33,660 nt of DNA from NCBI GenBank assembly GCA_964416425.1, contig CAYQEC010000024.1:1-33660 (forward strand), in the 5' to 3' direction. The translations under genes were made by a program, and so were the position numbers. Shown in pieces: positions 25,651 to 32,981 of this stretch (the first letter of the stretch is position 1; every line of letters starts with the position of its first letter). This DNA is from CAYQEC01 sp964416425 (GTDB lineage: Bacteria; Actinomycetota; Acidimicrobiia; Spongiisociales; UBA5794). Below the pieces are notes generated by a model, which was not told the DNA's origin, did no database searches, and was given only the letters and a program-made list of their open reading frames with translations.

Positions 25651-27125
25651 GATCGATCCCCTCCGAGCCGGGTCCGCAGCTCGGCGGCGGCGACCTCCCG
25701 GTCGTCGAACGGGACGATGACACCGCCGGCCAACTCCTGGCCCTGCTCGTGTCCCTTGCCGAGGATGAGCACCGCGTCGCCCTCGGTGGCGGCGTCGAGG
25801 GCGAGGGCGATGGCACGGCGGCGGTCGAGCTCGGTGCGGACCGCGGCCCCGGCCGGGACGCCCGACGTCACCTCGGCCAGGATCGCCGCCGGGTCCTCAG
25901 AGCGCGGGTTGTCGCTGGTGAGGACGGCGAGGTCGGCGGTGGCGGCGGCCGCCCCCATCATCGGGCGCTTGCGGCGATCGCGGTCACCACCGGCCCCGAG
26001 CACGACGATGATCCGGCCCGGGACGAGGCCGCGGGCTTCGGTGACCACGGCCGAGATGGCGTCGGGAGTGTGGGCGTAGTCGACGACGACGGTGAAGGGC
26101 TGGCCGAGGTCGACCCGCTGGAACCGGCCCGGGACCGGCGGGAGCCCGGCGAGCCCGGCTGCGATGTCGCCGGCCGCCACCCCGAGCTGGAGGGCGCAGG
26201 TGGCGGCGACGGCGGCGTTGGCCGCGTTGAAGCGGCCGGCGAGGGGAAGGGTGATCGGGACTTCCTGGTCGCCCGCCACCAGCCGGAAGCGGGACCCGGA
26301 GCCGGTGAGCAGCAGGTCGGCGACCTGGACGTCCCCGGCGGGGGCCCACCCGACCGTGCGGGTAGGGATGGTGGCGACGGCGACGAGGCGCTCGCCCCAC
26401 GGCTCGTCGAGCCACACCACCCCGGTACGGGCGTGTTCCGGCCGGAAGAGGGAGGCCTTGGTGGCGAAGTAGTCCTCGAGGTCGCGGTGGAAGTCGAGGT
26501 GGTCCTGCGACAGGTTGGTGAAGGCGGCGACGTCGAATTCGACGCCGGTGACCCGGCCGTAGGCGAGGGAGTGGGAGGACACCTCCATGGCGACGAGCCG
26601 CACCCCCTCGTCGACCATGCGGCGCAGCAGCCGCTGCAGGTCGCTCGACTCGGGGGTGGTGCGTCCCAGCGGCACCGGGGTTCCGTCGATGCTGGCACCG
26701 ATCGTGCCGATCACCCCGGCGGGGATGCCGGCGTGGCGAGCGATGGCTTCGAGCATATAGGTCACGGTGGTCTTGCCGTTGGTGCCGGTGATCCCAACAA
26801 CGTCGAGGGACCGGGTCGGGTGCCCATGGACTTCGGCGGCCGCCCACGGCAGGGCGGCCCGGGCGTCCTCCACCACGAGCTGTGGCACGTCGAGGGGGAG
26901 CTCCTGCTCCACCAACAGCGCCGCCGCTCCGGCGGCGACCGCGGCGGGGGCGAAATCGTGACCGTCGGCCCGGGCTCCGGGCACGGCGACGAAGAGGGTG
27001 CCGGGACCGGCCCGCCGGGAATCGTGGTGAACGTCGGTAACGGGGACGTCGTCGCCCACCACCCGGACCTGCTGGTGGACGGAAAGGGTGGCGGCAAGCC
27101 GGCGGAGGGTGAGGTCAGGGGGCAT
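25647..27125 (-). CDS. murE: UDP-MurNAc-dipeptide--meso-diaminopimelate ligase
   Basis: Adds the third stem-peptide residue; 492 aa. It has the P-loop GTNGKTTVTY (114-123), the ATKASLF lysine (Lys223, probably carbamylated) and, at 405-408, DNPR followed by SEDP. The DNPR motif is the known signature of meso-diaminopimelate-adding enzymes, against lysine-adding ones, so the wall probably has meso-DAP. The ATG at 27125 overlaps the ftsI end by 11 nt rather than 4, one of the few longer overlaps in the cluster. Confidence 0.96.
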   Translation of the reverse strand: MPPDLTLRRLAATLSVHQQVRVVGDDVPVTDVHHDSRRAGPGTLFVAVPGARADGHDFAPAAVAAGAAALLVEQELPLDVPQLVVEDARAALPWAAAEVHGHPTRSLDVVGITGTNGKTTVTYMLEAIARHAGIPAGVIGTIGASIDGTPVPLGRTTPESSDLQRLLRRMVDEGVRLVAMEVSSHSLAYGRVTGVEFDVAAFTNLSQDHLDFHRDLEDYFATKASLFRPEHARTGVVWLDEPWGERLVAVATIPTRTVGWAPAGDVQVADLLLTGSGSRFRLVAGDQEVPITLPLAGRFNAANAAVAATCALQLGVAAGDIAAGLAGLPPVPGRFQRVDLGQPFTVVVDYAHTPDAISAVVTEARGLVPGRIIVVLGAGGDRDRRKRPMMGAAAATADLAVLTSDNPRSEDPAAILAEVTSGVPAGAAVRTELDRRRAIALALDAATEGDAVLILGKGHEQGQELAGGVIVPFDDREVAAAELRTRLGGDRS

Positions 27126-28866
27126 CCGGGGCCACCCCGAGGCGGTTCAGCGCCGACTCGGCGACCTCGGCGAACACGGGCGCCGCCGAGACGCCGCCGA
27201 AGCGAAGGTCGACGGTCCCGTCCCCCTCGGTGATCTCCCCGTGCGGTGAGTCGAGCACCACCGCCACCACGATCCGGGGATCGTTCAGCGGTGCCATGCC
27301 GATGAAGCTGGCAACCCGGTCGTCCTCGCTGTAGACGCCTTCCTCGCTGAGGAACTTCTGGGTCGTGCCGGTCTTGCCGCCGACCGTGAACCCGTCGACG
27401 GCGGCGCGGTGTCCGGTGCCGACCTCGACGACCCCGCCGAGCAGGCTCCGCATCGTCTCGGCGGTCGCCTTGGAGATCACGGGGCGCTGCTGCGGCTCGG
27501 TGGCCTCGGGGTTGCCGTCGCTGTCGACGACCTCCTGCACCACGTGCGGCTGGACCCAGACCCCGTCGTTGGCGATGGTGGAGAAGAGGGCCGCCATCTG
27601 GAGGGCGGTCACGTCGACCCGGTAGCCGATGGCGGTCGACGGCCCGCAGACGTTGGGGCACCATTCCTCGGCGGGCCGCAGCAGGCCGGAGACCTCGCCG
27701 GGGAGGCCGGCGCCGGTCGCCTGCCCGAGCCCGAACGAGCTCAGGTAGCGGTGGAGGGTCTCGTTGCCGAGATTCTGGGCGATCTGGATGGTGCCGATGT
27801 TGGAGGAGTGGGCGACGATCTCGGTGACGCTCATCACCGCCCCGTGGTCGCGCCCCTCATCGGAGTACGGCACCTCCTTGGGCGGGATCTCGATCTCGGC
27901 GGGGACGAACCACGAGTCGTCGGGAGTGACGAGGCCTTCTTCGAGGGCGGCGGCGATCGTGACGACCTTGAGCGTCGAGCCGGGCTCGAAGACGTCGGTG
28001 ACGGCACGGTTACGGACCGTCTCCGGGTTGATCGTGTCGCGGTAGTTGGGGTCGAAACCGGGGGCGCTCGCCATAGCGAGGATGTCGCCGGTGCCGACCT
28101 CGAGGACGACGATGGTGGCGGCCTTGGCGTTGGTGGCGACGAGGGCCCGGTCGGCTGCTTCCTGCACCGCGGACTGGATCTCCCGGTCGATGGTGAGCAC
28201 CAGGTCGGAGCCGGGCACGGCCGGTTCGATGAGCAACTCACCGGAGAGGATCTCGACCCCGTAGGGGTCACGCTCCAGGATGCGGGTGCCGGGGGTGCCG
28301 GCGAGCAGGTCGTCGTACTCCAGCTCGATGCCCTCCAACCCTGCCTGATCGTCCTGCTGGACGAAGCCGAGCACCTGGGAGGCGAGGCTCCCGGCCGGAT
28401 AGACCCGGTCGGGCTCGGCAACGAGCGAGATCCCGTCGACCTTCTCGTCGGCCACCAGCTCCCGGATCCGGTCGGCGACCAGCGGGTCGATGCGCCGGGC
28501 GACGTAGGTGAACTGGGATTCCGGGTTGGAGAGGCGGGTGATGAGCGATTCCTCGTCGATTGCCAGCAGCGGAGCCAGGAGCCGGGCGGTGCCGGTCGGG
28601 TCGGTGATGACGCTGGGATTGGCCACAACGGTCGGGGCATCGACGGTGACCGCCACCTCGATCCCGTCCCGATCGTAGATGGTCCCCCGCTTTGCGGGCG
28701 TCTCCTCGTGACGGACCCGCTGGTCGAAACCGGATGCGGCGTATTCGGCGGCGTGGACTCCCTGGACGCTGAAGAGACGGAAGCCGATCCCGACCCAGGA
28801 CGCGATGAAAACGAGACCGACGAGAACCAGGCGGATGTCGGCGACGCGCCAGCGGGGGCGCCCCAC
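27115..28866 (-). CDS. ftsI: Septal transpeptidase FtsI (class B penicillin-binding protein)
   Basis: Cross-links septal peptidoglycan; 583 aa. It has one N-terminal membrane helix (about 11-30) and a dimerisation domain starting at RGTIYDRDG (60-68). The transpeptidase domain carries the three active-site motifs: STLK (297-300, nucleophile Ser297), SSN (354-356) and KTG (498-500). Two cysteines in CPNVC (403-407) lie in the extracytoplasmic domain and could form a disulfide. It starts with GTG, GGGGGAG 6 nt upstream, 22 bases after ftsL. No PASTA domains are present, unlike some Gram-positive paralogues. Confidence 0.96.
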   Translation of the reverse strand: MGRPRWRVADIRLVLVGLVFIASWVGIGFRLFSVQGVHAAEYAASGFDQRVRHEETPAKRGTIYDRDGIEVAVTVDAPTVVANPSVITDPTGTARLLAPLLAIDEESLITRLSNPESQFTYVARRIDPLVADRIRELVADEKVDGISLVAEPDRVYPAGSLASQVLGFVQQDDQAGLEGIELEYDDLLAGTPGTRILERDPYGVEILSGELLIEPAVPGSDLVLTIDREIQSAVQEAADRALVATNAKAATIVVLEVGTGDILAMASAPGFDPNYRDTINPETVRNRAVTDVFEPGSTLKVVTIAAALEEGLVTPDDSWFVPAEIEIPPKEVPYSDEGRDHGAVMSVTEIVAHSSNIGTIQIAQNLGNETLHRYLSSFGLGQATGAGLPGEVSGLLRPAEEWCPNVCGPSTAIGYRVDVTALQMAALFSTIANDGVWVQPHVVQEVVDSDGNPEATEPQQRPVISKATAETMRSLLGGVVEVGTGHRAAVDGFTVGGKTGTTQKFLSEEGVYSEDDRVASFIGMAPLNDPRIVVAVVLDSPHGEITEGDGTVDLRFGGVSAAPVFAEVAESALNRLGVAPDAP

Positions 28867-28888
28867 GGCTACTCCCCCGTCTTCCCGG

Positions 28889-29290
28889 TCATGGCTGGGC
28901 GCTCAGCATCGCCTTCAGCTGGGCCCACCGGTACTCGGCGTCGAGTGGTTGCTCGTCCATCCCCGGCACCGAGAGCGCCACCCGGGTCTGGGGATAGACC
29001 AGCCCGAGATCGGCGATGAGGCTCTCGATGCGTTGCGGGCTCTGCAGCTCGGCGACCTCGAGGCGGAGCTGCCAGTAGCGGGCCTCTTCGGTGCTGATGC
29101 GCTGATCGAGGTCCTGGATCTCGAAGGCGGAGTGGTCGAGCGAGATGCGGGAGTAGATGAGCCCGAAGAAGGCCACGATGACGGCGAGAGCGAAGAGCAC
29201 CCAGAGCCGGACCCGAGGCTTGAGGCGCGCCGCGGCGGCGACCGCCTCGAAGTCGGCGGCGGGGTGGGCCCGCAGAGCGCCGGCCGTCAC
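28889..29290 (-). CDS. ftsL: Cell division protein FtsL
   Basis: Small bitopic divisome protein, 133 aa, recognised by position and architecture rather than by sequence. A basic N-terminus is followed by one transmembrane helix (about 28-47) and an extracellular coiled coil (about 55-95), with PQRIESLIADLGLVYPQ near the end, the usual end of the FtsL coil. It scaffolds FtsQ, FtsI and FtsW. The GTG start overlaps the rsmH stop as GTGA (29287-29290). The open frame continues upstream inside rsmH but that part is not FtsL-like. Confidence 0.85.
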   Translation of the reverse strand: MTAGALRAHPAADFEAVAAAARLKPRVRLWVLFALAVIVAFFGLIYSRISLDHSAFEIQDLDQRISTEEARYWQLRLEVAELQSPQRIESLIADLGLVYPQTRVALSVPGMDEQPLDAEYRWAQLKAMLSAQP

Positions 29291-30258
29291 GATGTCACCT
29301 TCTCGACGGCCCGGAGCATGGCGGAACGGGATCGCGGGTTCCGGGCGATCTCGTCCGCGGTGGGACGGAGACCTTTGCGGGCGAGCAACCTGAGCTCGGC
29401 GGCTCGCCCGCACGTGCACACAGGGAGGTCCGGGGGGCAGACACAGCCGGTGGCTCCGGCCGCGAACCTGCGCTTGACGATGCGGTCCTCCAATGAGTGA
29501 TAGCTGATCACGACGACTCTCCCCCCGGGGCGGACCCGGTCGAGAGCGGCGTCGAGGCCGCGCTCCAGCGCGTCGAGCTCGGCGTTGACTTCGATGCGGA
29601 TGGCTTGGAAGACTTTGCGAGCGGGATGACGGCGACGGCGGGCCGGCGCGGGTACGGCCCCGGCGATGACATCGGCGAGAGCGGCCGTGTCGGTGATGGG
29701 CCGGTGACGGACGATGGCCTCGGCGATGCGCCGCGCCATTCGCTCTTCGCCGTAGCGCCGGAAGATGCGGATGAGCTCGGCGACGGATCGCTCGTTGACG
29801 ACGTCGGCGGCGGTGGGGCCGTGGGTCGGATCCATACGCATGTCCAGCGGGCCCTGCCGCCGGTACGAGAATCCGCGCCACGCTGCTTCGACTTGGTGGG
29901 AGGAGACACCAAGATCGAAGAGGACTCCAGCCACGGCCCCAGCACCAAGACGTTCCCGGTCATGTCGCCGGTCCTCCGATGCCCGGGTATCCAGCACCCG
30001 GTCCAGGTCTGCGAAGTTGGCCGCCACGAACTCGAGCCGCGGGTCGTCCGGGACCTGTGCTGCCGCGTCGGGATCCCGGTCGAGTGCGAGGACGTGTATC
30101 TCCGGCAGCGCTGCGAGCAACGCTCGGGTGTGCCCGCCCCCACCAAAGGTGGCGTCGACGATCGTCCCGGGTTCCACCGGCCGGAACAGGTCCACGACCT
30201 GCTCCACCATCACCGGCTCGTGATAGCTCGACGGCCTCGTTTCTGGGTTCTGATCCAT
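29287..30258 (-). CDS. rsmH: 16S rRNA (cytosine-1402-N4)-methyltransferase
   Basis: SAM-dependent methyltransferase (MraW) that modifies C1402 in the ribosomal decoding centre; 323 aa. It begins YHEPVMVEQVVDLF, the SAM loop is DATFGGGGHT (35-44), and FDLGVSSHQ, MRMDP, YGEER, FQAIRIEVN and VISYHSLEDRIVK follow, with a cysteine-rich loop (CVCPPDLPVCTCGR) common in this family. The ATG at 30258 has a G-run about 7 nt upstream; an in-frame TTG at 30318 would add 20 residues with no family similarity. Both the ribosome-binding site and the ATG lie in one arm of a large inverted repeat (see 30246-30352). Confidence 0.95.
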   Translation of the reverse strand: MDQNPETRPSSYHEPVMVEQVVDLFRPVEPGTIVDATFGGGGHTRALLAALPEIHVLALDRDPDAAAQVPDDPRLEFVAANFADLDRVLDTRASEDRRHDRERLGAGAVAGVLFDLGVSSHQVEAAWRGFSYRRQGPLDMRMDPTHGPTAADVVNERSVAELIRIFRRYGEERMARRIAEAIVRHRPITDTAALADVIAGAVPAPARRRRHPARKVFQAIRIEVNAELDALERGLDAALDRVRPGGRVVVISYHSLEDRIVKRRFAAGATGCVCPPDLPVCTCGRAAELRLLARKGLRPTADEIARNPRSRSAMLRAVEKVTS

Positions 30259-30352
30259 GGTCAGCCCCCCGGAGCGCTGGCGCCATGATGGAAGCGGGCG
30301 GAGTAAGGGGCCTTCCAAATGGCATCCGGGGGACTGACCATGGGCCAGAACC
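30246..30352 (-). repeat. 28-bp inverted repeat covering the rsmH start region
   Basis: The arms 30246-30273 and 30325-30352 are reverse complements at 25 of 28 positions, with a 51-base loop between. In the minus-strand (mRNA) sense, two of the three differences become G-U pairs and only one is a mismatch, so the RNA could form 27 pairs. The left arm holds the G-run ribosome-binding site and the ATG of rsmH. It lies in the 141-base gap between mraZ and rsmH; the rest of that gap holds no gene. Confidence 0.8.
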
Positions 30353-30399
30353 GCTGGGTTGACTCGTCGTCCTGTGAGCGTCGGGTCGCTCGGAGGGGA

Positions 30400-30837
30400 T
30401 CACAGGTCCTCCCCTCCAAGGCCGAGGACTTCCTCGATGCCGGCGTAGTACTCGTCGGCCTCCGCTTCCTCGGACTCCCACACGGAGGTCGACCAGATCT
30501 CGACGTGCTCGGCGCTTCCCACCACGGTGACGTCCTTCTCCAGGGAGGCGTAGGCACGCAGCTTCTCCGGAATCTGGATGCGCCCCTGCTTGTCGAGGGT
30601 GATGTCGCTCGCCCCTGCGAAGAAGGAGCGAGAGAACTTCCTGGCCCGCCGATCGGTTCTCGGGAGGTTGCTGATCCGGGAGACTTCCGCCTGCCACCGG
30701 TTCAGGGGAAAGACGTAGAGGCAGTGCTCCTGCCCCTTGGTGATCACGCAGCCGTTGTCCAGGTCTCCCCGGAACTTGCTGGGCATCACCAAGCGGCCCT
30801 TGCCGTCCAGCGAATGGTCGTATGTCCCTAGAAACAC
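30400..30837 (-). CDS. mraZ: Transcriptional regulator MraZ
   Basis: First gene of the dcw cluster; DNA-binding protein of the AbrB-like fold, 145 aa, forming ring-shaped oligomers. Two SpoVT/AbrB repeats are visible: MFLGTYDHSLDGKGRLVMPS at the start and DITLDKQGRIQIPEKLRAYA near 78-97. MraZ represses its own cluster in E. coli, and RsmH modulates this. It starts with GTG (30837), GGAG about 10 nt upstream; no ATG gives a better N-terminus. The C-terminus is acidic. Phased repeats next to its promoter look like its own operator. Confidence 0.95.
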   Translation of the reverse strand: MFLGTYDHSLDGKGRLVMPSKFRGDLDNGCVITKGQEHCLYVFPLNRWQAEVSRISNLPRTDRRARKFSRSFFAGASDITLDKQGRIQIPEKLRAYASLEKDVTVVGSAEHVEIWSTSVWESEEAEADEYYAGIEEVLGLGGEDL

Positions 30838-30862
30838 GCGAGGCGCACTCCATCACGATCGC

Positions 30863-30892
30863 CATCTCCCACGATGCCCCACTCTCCCCCAT
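30863..30892 (-). promoter_or_regulatory. Probable MraZ operator, proximal set of repeats
   Basis: Read on the minus strand, three 10-nt units follow each other exactly: ATGGGGGAGA, GTGGGGCATC and GTGGGAGATG. TGGG cores spaced by one helical turn match the known pattern of MraZ sites (TGGG-type repeats with 5-nt spacers). They cover the likely -10 box and transcription start and end 25 bases before the mraZ start codon. Confidence 0.7.
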
Positions 30893-30909
30893 TCCGCGCC
30901 ACTTGTCAA
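30881..30909 (-). promoter_or_regulatory. mraZ (dcw cluster) promoter
   Basis: A perfect TTGACA -35 box (30909 to 30904, minus strand) is followed after 17 nt by GAGAGT (30886-30881), a poor -10 box keeping the key A2 and T6. Both lie between two sets of TGGGG repeats. The -35 match is strong; the exact -10 is less certain. Confidence 0.55.
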
Positions 30910-30914
30910 TCACT

Positions 30915-30944
30915 TTCCTCCCCCTGCCCCCCACCGATCCCCAC
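30915..30944 (-). promoter_or_regulatory. Second set of phased G-rich repeats upstream of the mraZ -35 box
   Basis: On the minus strand GTGGGGATCG, GTGGGGGGCA and GGGGGAGGAA form another run of three 10-nt units, 22 bases upstream of the proximal set. The first two fit the MraZ-type core and the third is degenerate. Confidence 0.5.
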
Positions 30945-30950
30945 ATGGGA

Positions 30951-31175
30951 TCGTCGCCTCCCCCACCACGTCACACCACCACGATGAGTGGCAGCCCGTA
31001 TTCATTGGGTATTCGGGAGCGGAACGGGCGCGACACGAGAACACGGAGCCCCGTGGCCGTCGAAGGAGTTGTGACGGAAATGGGTCGGTCGACCCACGCT
31101 GGGAACGCCGCCGCCGGGGACATCGACGGGAACGGGCCATCGTGCGCGCCGCGTCGGCGTGTGGCGCCGCCGGGG
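30951..31175. other. Intergenic stretch without a gene
   Basis: Between the distal repeats and the iron-sulfur gene I see no supported gene. A perfect 6-bp hairpin (TGGGTC at 31081-31086 with GACCCA at 31091-31096, loop GGTC) lies 80 bases after the iron-sulfur gene stop and is followed on the minus strand by TTT, so it may be a weak terminator. A short AT-richer patch with a direct repeat GTATTC (around 31000) has no clear meaning. Confidence 0.4.
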
Positions 31176-31985
31176 TCAGCCTCGGCCGGGGCCGCCGTTC
31201 GCGTCGTCTCGGCCGTAGGGACAACGGGTCACGCACACGTTGCAGACATGGAGGGTGTGCTCGTCGAACGTCGCCTGGGTCAGGAGTCGCTCGGCACGTT
31301 GCGGCCGGAGGCGGAGCAAGGCCAGGTACCGGAGCTTGGGCAGCAGCGGCGTCCGGGCGGTGAAGGTCAGGCAGCGGTTCACCTTCACCCTCCGCTCTTC
31401 GAGGGAGATGGCCCCGACCGGGCAGGCGTCGATACAGATCCGGCAGTCCGGCGGGCATCCCGGGCCGGGGTCCGCGCCGCGCCGGAAGGCCGGAAGGAGC
31501 GTGGTCGTGACGACGGCGCCGAGCATGAGCCGGGAGCCGTAGCGCCGGTGGAGCAGCAAGCCGTTGTGGCCGATGACGCCGATGCCGGCCGCTTCCGCCA
31601 TCCGCAGCTGGTTCAGGTAGCCCCGCACCTCCCCCGCTGCGTTCAGGCCCATCGGCTGGCAACCGAACACCGGAACCGCCCTGCCACCAGATGCCTCGAG
31701 CAGGGTGGCGATGCGGAGCGACAGGGCGTCGAGCCGCCGGTAGTAGGTGTTCTGGGCGCGCCACGCCGTTTCGGTCTGGTGGGAGGCCGTCTCATACACC
31801 CCGACGGGGACGGCCAGTCCGAACGCAAGCAGGCTTCGCGCCTCGGGGAGAACGTCGCTGGGCCGGCGCCCGGCGGGTTCGCTCGCCAGCGCTTCGGCCG
31901 GGGCGATCCCCAGCACCGCGAGGTCCTCCTCGGCGGCGACCGTGGCGATGCGATCGAGCACCGACGGTGGCCTGGCATCACTCAC
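31176..31985 (-). CDS. QueG-like 4Fe-4S protein, truncated relative of epoxyqueuosine reductase
   Basis: Protein of 269 aa with eight cysteines spaced as two ferredoxin-type 4Fe-4S sites: C177, C181, C184, C188 (CPPDCRICIDACPVGAI) and C205, C248, C251, C255 (CNVCVTRCPYG). The stretch GVIGHNGLLLHRRYGSRLMLG (in two parts of 136-155) resembles the QueG core segment 'G..GKN.LL....GS...LG'. True QueG is about 350 aa or more, and the conserved acidic residue before this core is not obvious here. I therefore call it QueG-like and do not assign queuosine synthesis. The GTG start overlaps the hydrolase stop by 8 nt, so it is probably coupled to it. Confidence 0.7.
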   Translation of the reverse strand: MSDARPPSVLDRIATVAAEEDLAVLGIAPAEALASEPAGRRPSDVLPEARSLLAFGLAVPVGVYETASHQTETAWRAQNTYYRRLDALSLRIATLLEASGGRAVPVFGCQPMGLNAAGEVRGYLNQLRMAEAAGIGVIGHNGLLLHRRYGSRLMLGAVVTTTLLPAFRRGADPGPGCPPDCRICIDACPVGAISLEERRVKVNRCLTFTARTPLLPKLRYLALLRLRPQRAERLLTQATFDEHTLHVCNVCVTRCPYGRDDANGGPGRG

Positions 31986-32877
31986 CGCCGCACTCCGCTC
32001 CGGGCCGGTGGCTCGAGAGGAAATCGATCGCCGCCGCGATCACCGTGGGATCGCGGGCGATACGGTGATGCCCCAACCCGTCGATCGGGAGCAGGGTGAC
32101 ATTGGGCCGAATGGCCGCCACCGCCTCCGCCTGCGAGTACGGGACCTCCGGGTCGGCGGGGTCGTGGATCAGGAGGGTCGGCTGGCGCCAGCCGCCGGGG
32201 ATCCGGCTCAGCGAGAACGCCTCCATCGGATGGCCGAACGTCTTTTCGGTCACGCCGAGCATCTCCCGGTAGGCCGCTCCCGGTAGGCCGACGACCGAGG
32301 CGAAAGCGGTCACGTGAAGGCGCGGGTTGTCGACCGCCGCGATCATCACCAATCGCTCCACCGCGATCGGAGGGCGGCCGAGAAGGTGCCCTCCCGCCAC
32401 GGCCATCGCCGCCGCGAACGCCCCGGCCGAGTGGCCCACCATCCCGTGGAGCGGCCCCGCGGCCTCGGCGACGACCCCGACGGCGGTGGCCATCTCCAGC
32501 CCATTGGTGCGGGAACCTTCGGAGTCGCCGTGAGCCGGCAGGTCGCAGGCGACCACTCCGAAGCCACGATCCAGCAGCGGCTCCACCCACGCCACCAGCC
32601 GGGAGGCTCGCGACGTCCAGCCGTGGACCAACAGCACGGTCTTCGCCGAGGGGCCGGGCCGGGCCGGCCAGCGGTAGACGCGCATCCGCCGGCCATCTGC
32701 CATGACGGAGAGCCGTTCGGCGCGGTTCAGCAGCTCGCGGGCGGGTGCGGCAACCTCGGGCCGTCGTGCCGGCGTGAAGCAGAGCTCGAAGGCCTGGCGC
32801 CCAACCCGCCGGGGTGCGAGACGCCCGGCGGAGCGGAAGTAGCCTCGCGCCACCGCCAACCTCCACGAGCCCGTCAC
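31978..32877 (-). CDS. Alpha/beta hydrolase
   Basis: Serine hydrolase fold, 299 aa. It has LLVHGWTSRASRL (82-94), the nucleophile elbow GHSAG (148-152, Ser150), an acid near DPADPEVP (239-246) and the catalytic His in GLGHHRI (His270). The substrate is unknown; it could be a lipase, esterase or similar enzyme. The start is GTG at 32877 with GGAGGG close upstream; no ATG gives a better N-terminus. It is the first gene of a two-gene unit with the 4Fe-4S protein and is divergent from a TetR regulator, which probably controls it. Confidence 0.75.
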   Translation of the reverse strand: MTGSWRLAVARGYFRSAGRLAPRRVGRQAFELCFTPARRPEVAAPARELLNRAERLSVMADGRRMRVYRWPARPGPSAKTVLLVHGWTSRASRLVAWVEPLLDRGFGVVACDLPAHGDSEGSRTNGLEMATAVGVVAEAAGPLHGMVGHSAGAFAAAMAVAGGHLLGRPPIAVERLVMIAAVDNPRLHVTAFASVVGLPGAAYREMLGVTEKTFGHPMEAFSLSRIPGGWRQPTLLIHDPADPEVPYSQAEAVAAIRPNVTLLPIDGLGHHRIARDPTVIAAAIDFLSSHRPGAECGGE

Positions 32878-32889
32878 GTGCCCTCCGTC

Positions 32890-32930
32890 ATGTTGACAGC
32901 GTAAACACCTAATGTAGGCGACGTCAACAT
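32890..32930. promoter_or_regulatory. Divergent promoter and probable TetR operator
   Basis: The 104-base gap between the hydrolase and the TetR gene holds a perfect 8-bp inverted repeat (ATGTTGAC at 32890-32897, GTCAACAT at 32923-32930) with 25 bases between, and inside it the smaller repeat CCTA-ATG-TAGG near 32908-32918. The arms contain TTGACA on the plus strand and TTGACG on the minus strand, good -35 candidates for both genes. The region is more AT-rich than its surroundings. Binding by the adjacent TetR protein is an inference. Confidence 0.6.
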
Positions 32931-32981
32931 CGGTGAGAGGCACCTAGGCTGACGGGGGCGAACTCCGGCCACGGGACTCGT

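Noticed and set aside
30822..32099. Plus-strand frame of 425 codons opposite the mraZ promoter and the 4Fe-4S gene
   Set aside because: It covers the mraZ promoter and is antisense to a gene with eight ordered cysteines; no recognisable domain.
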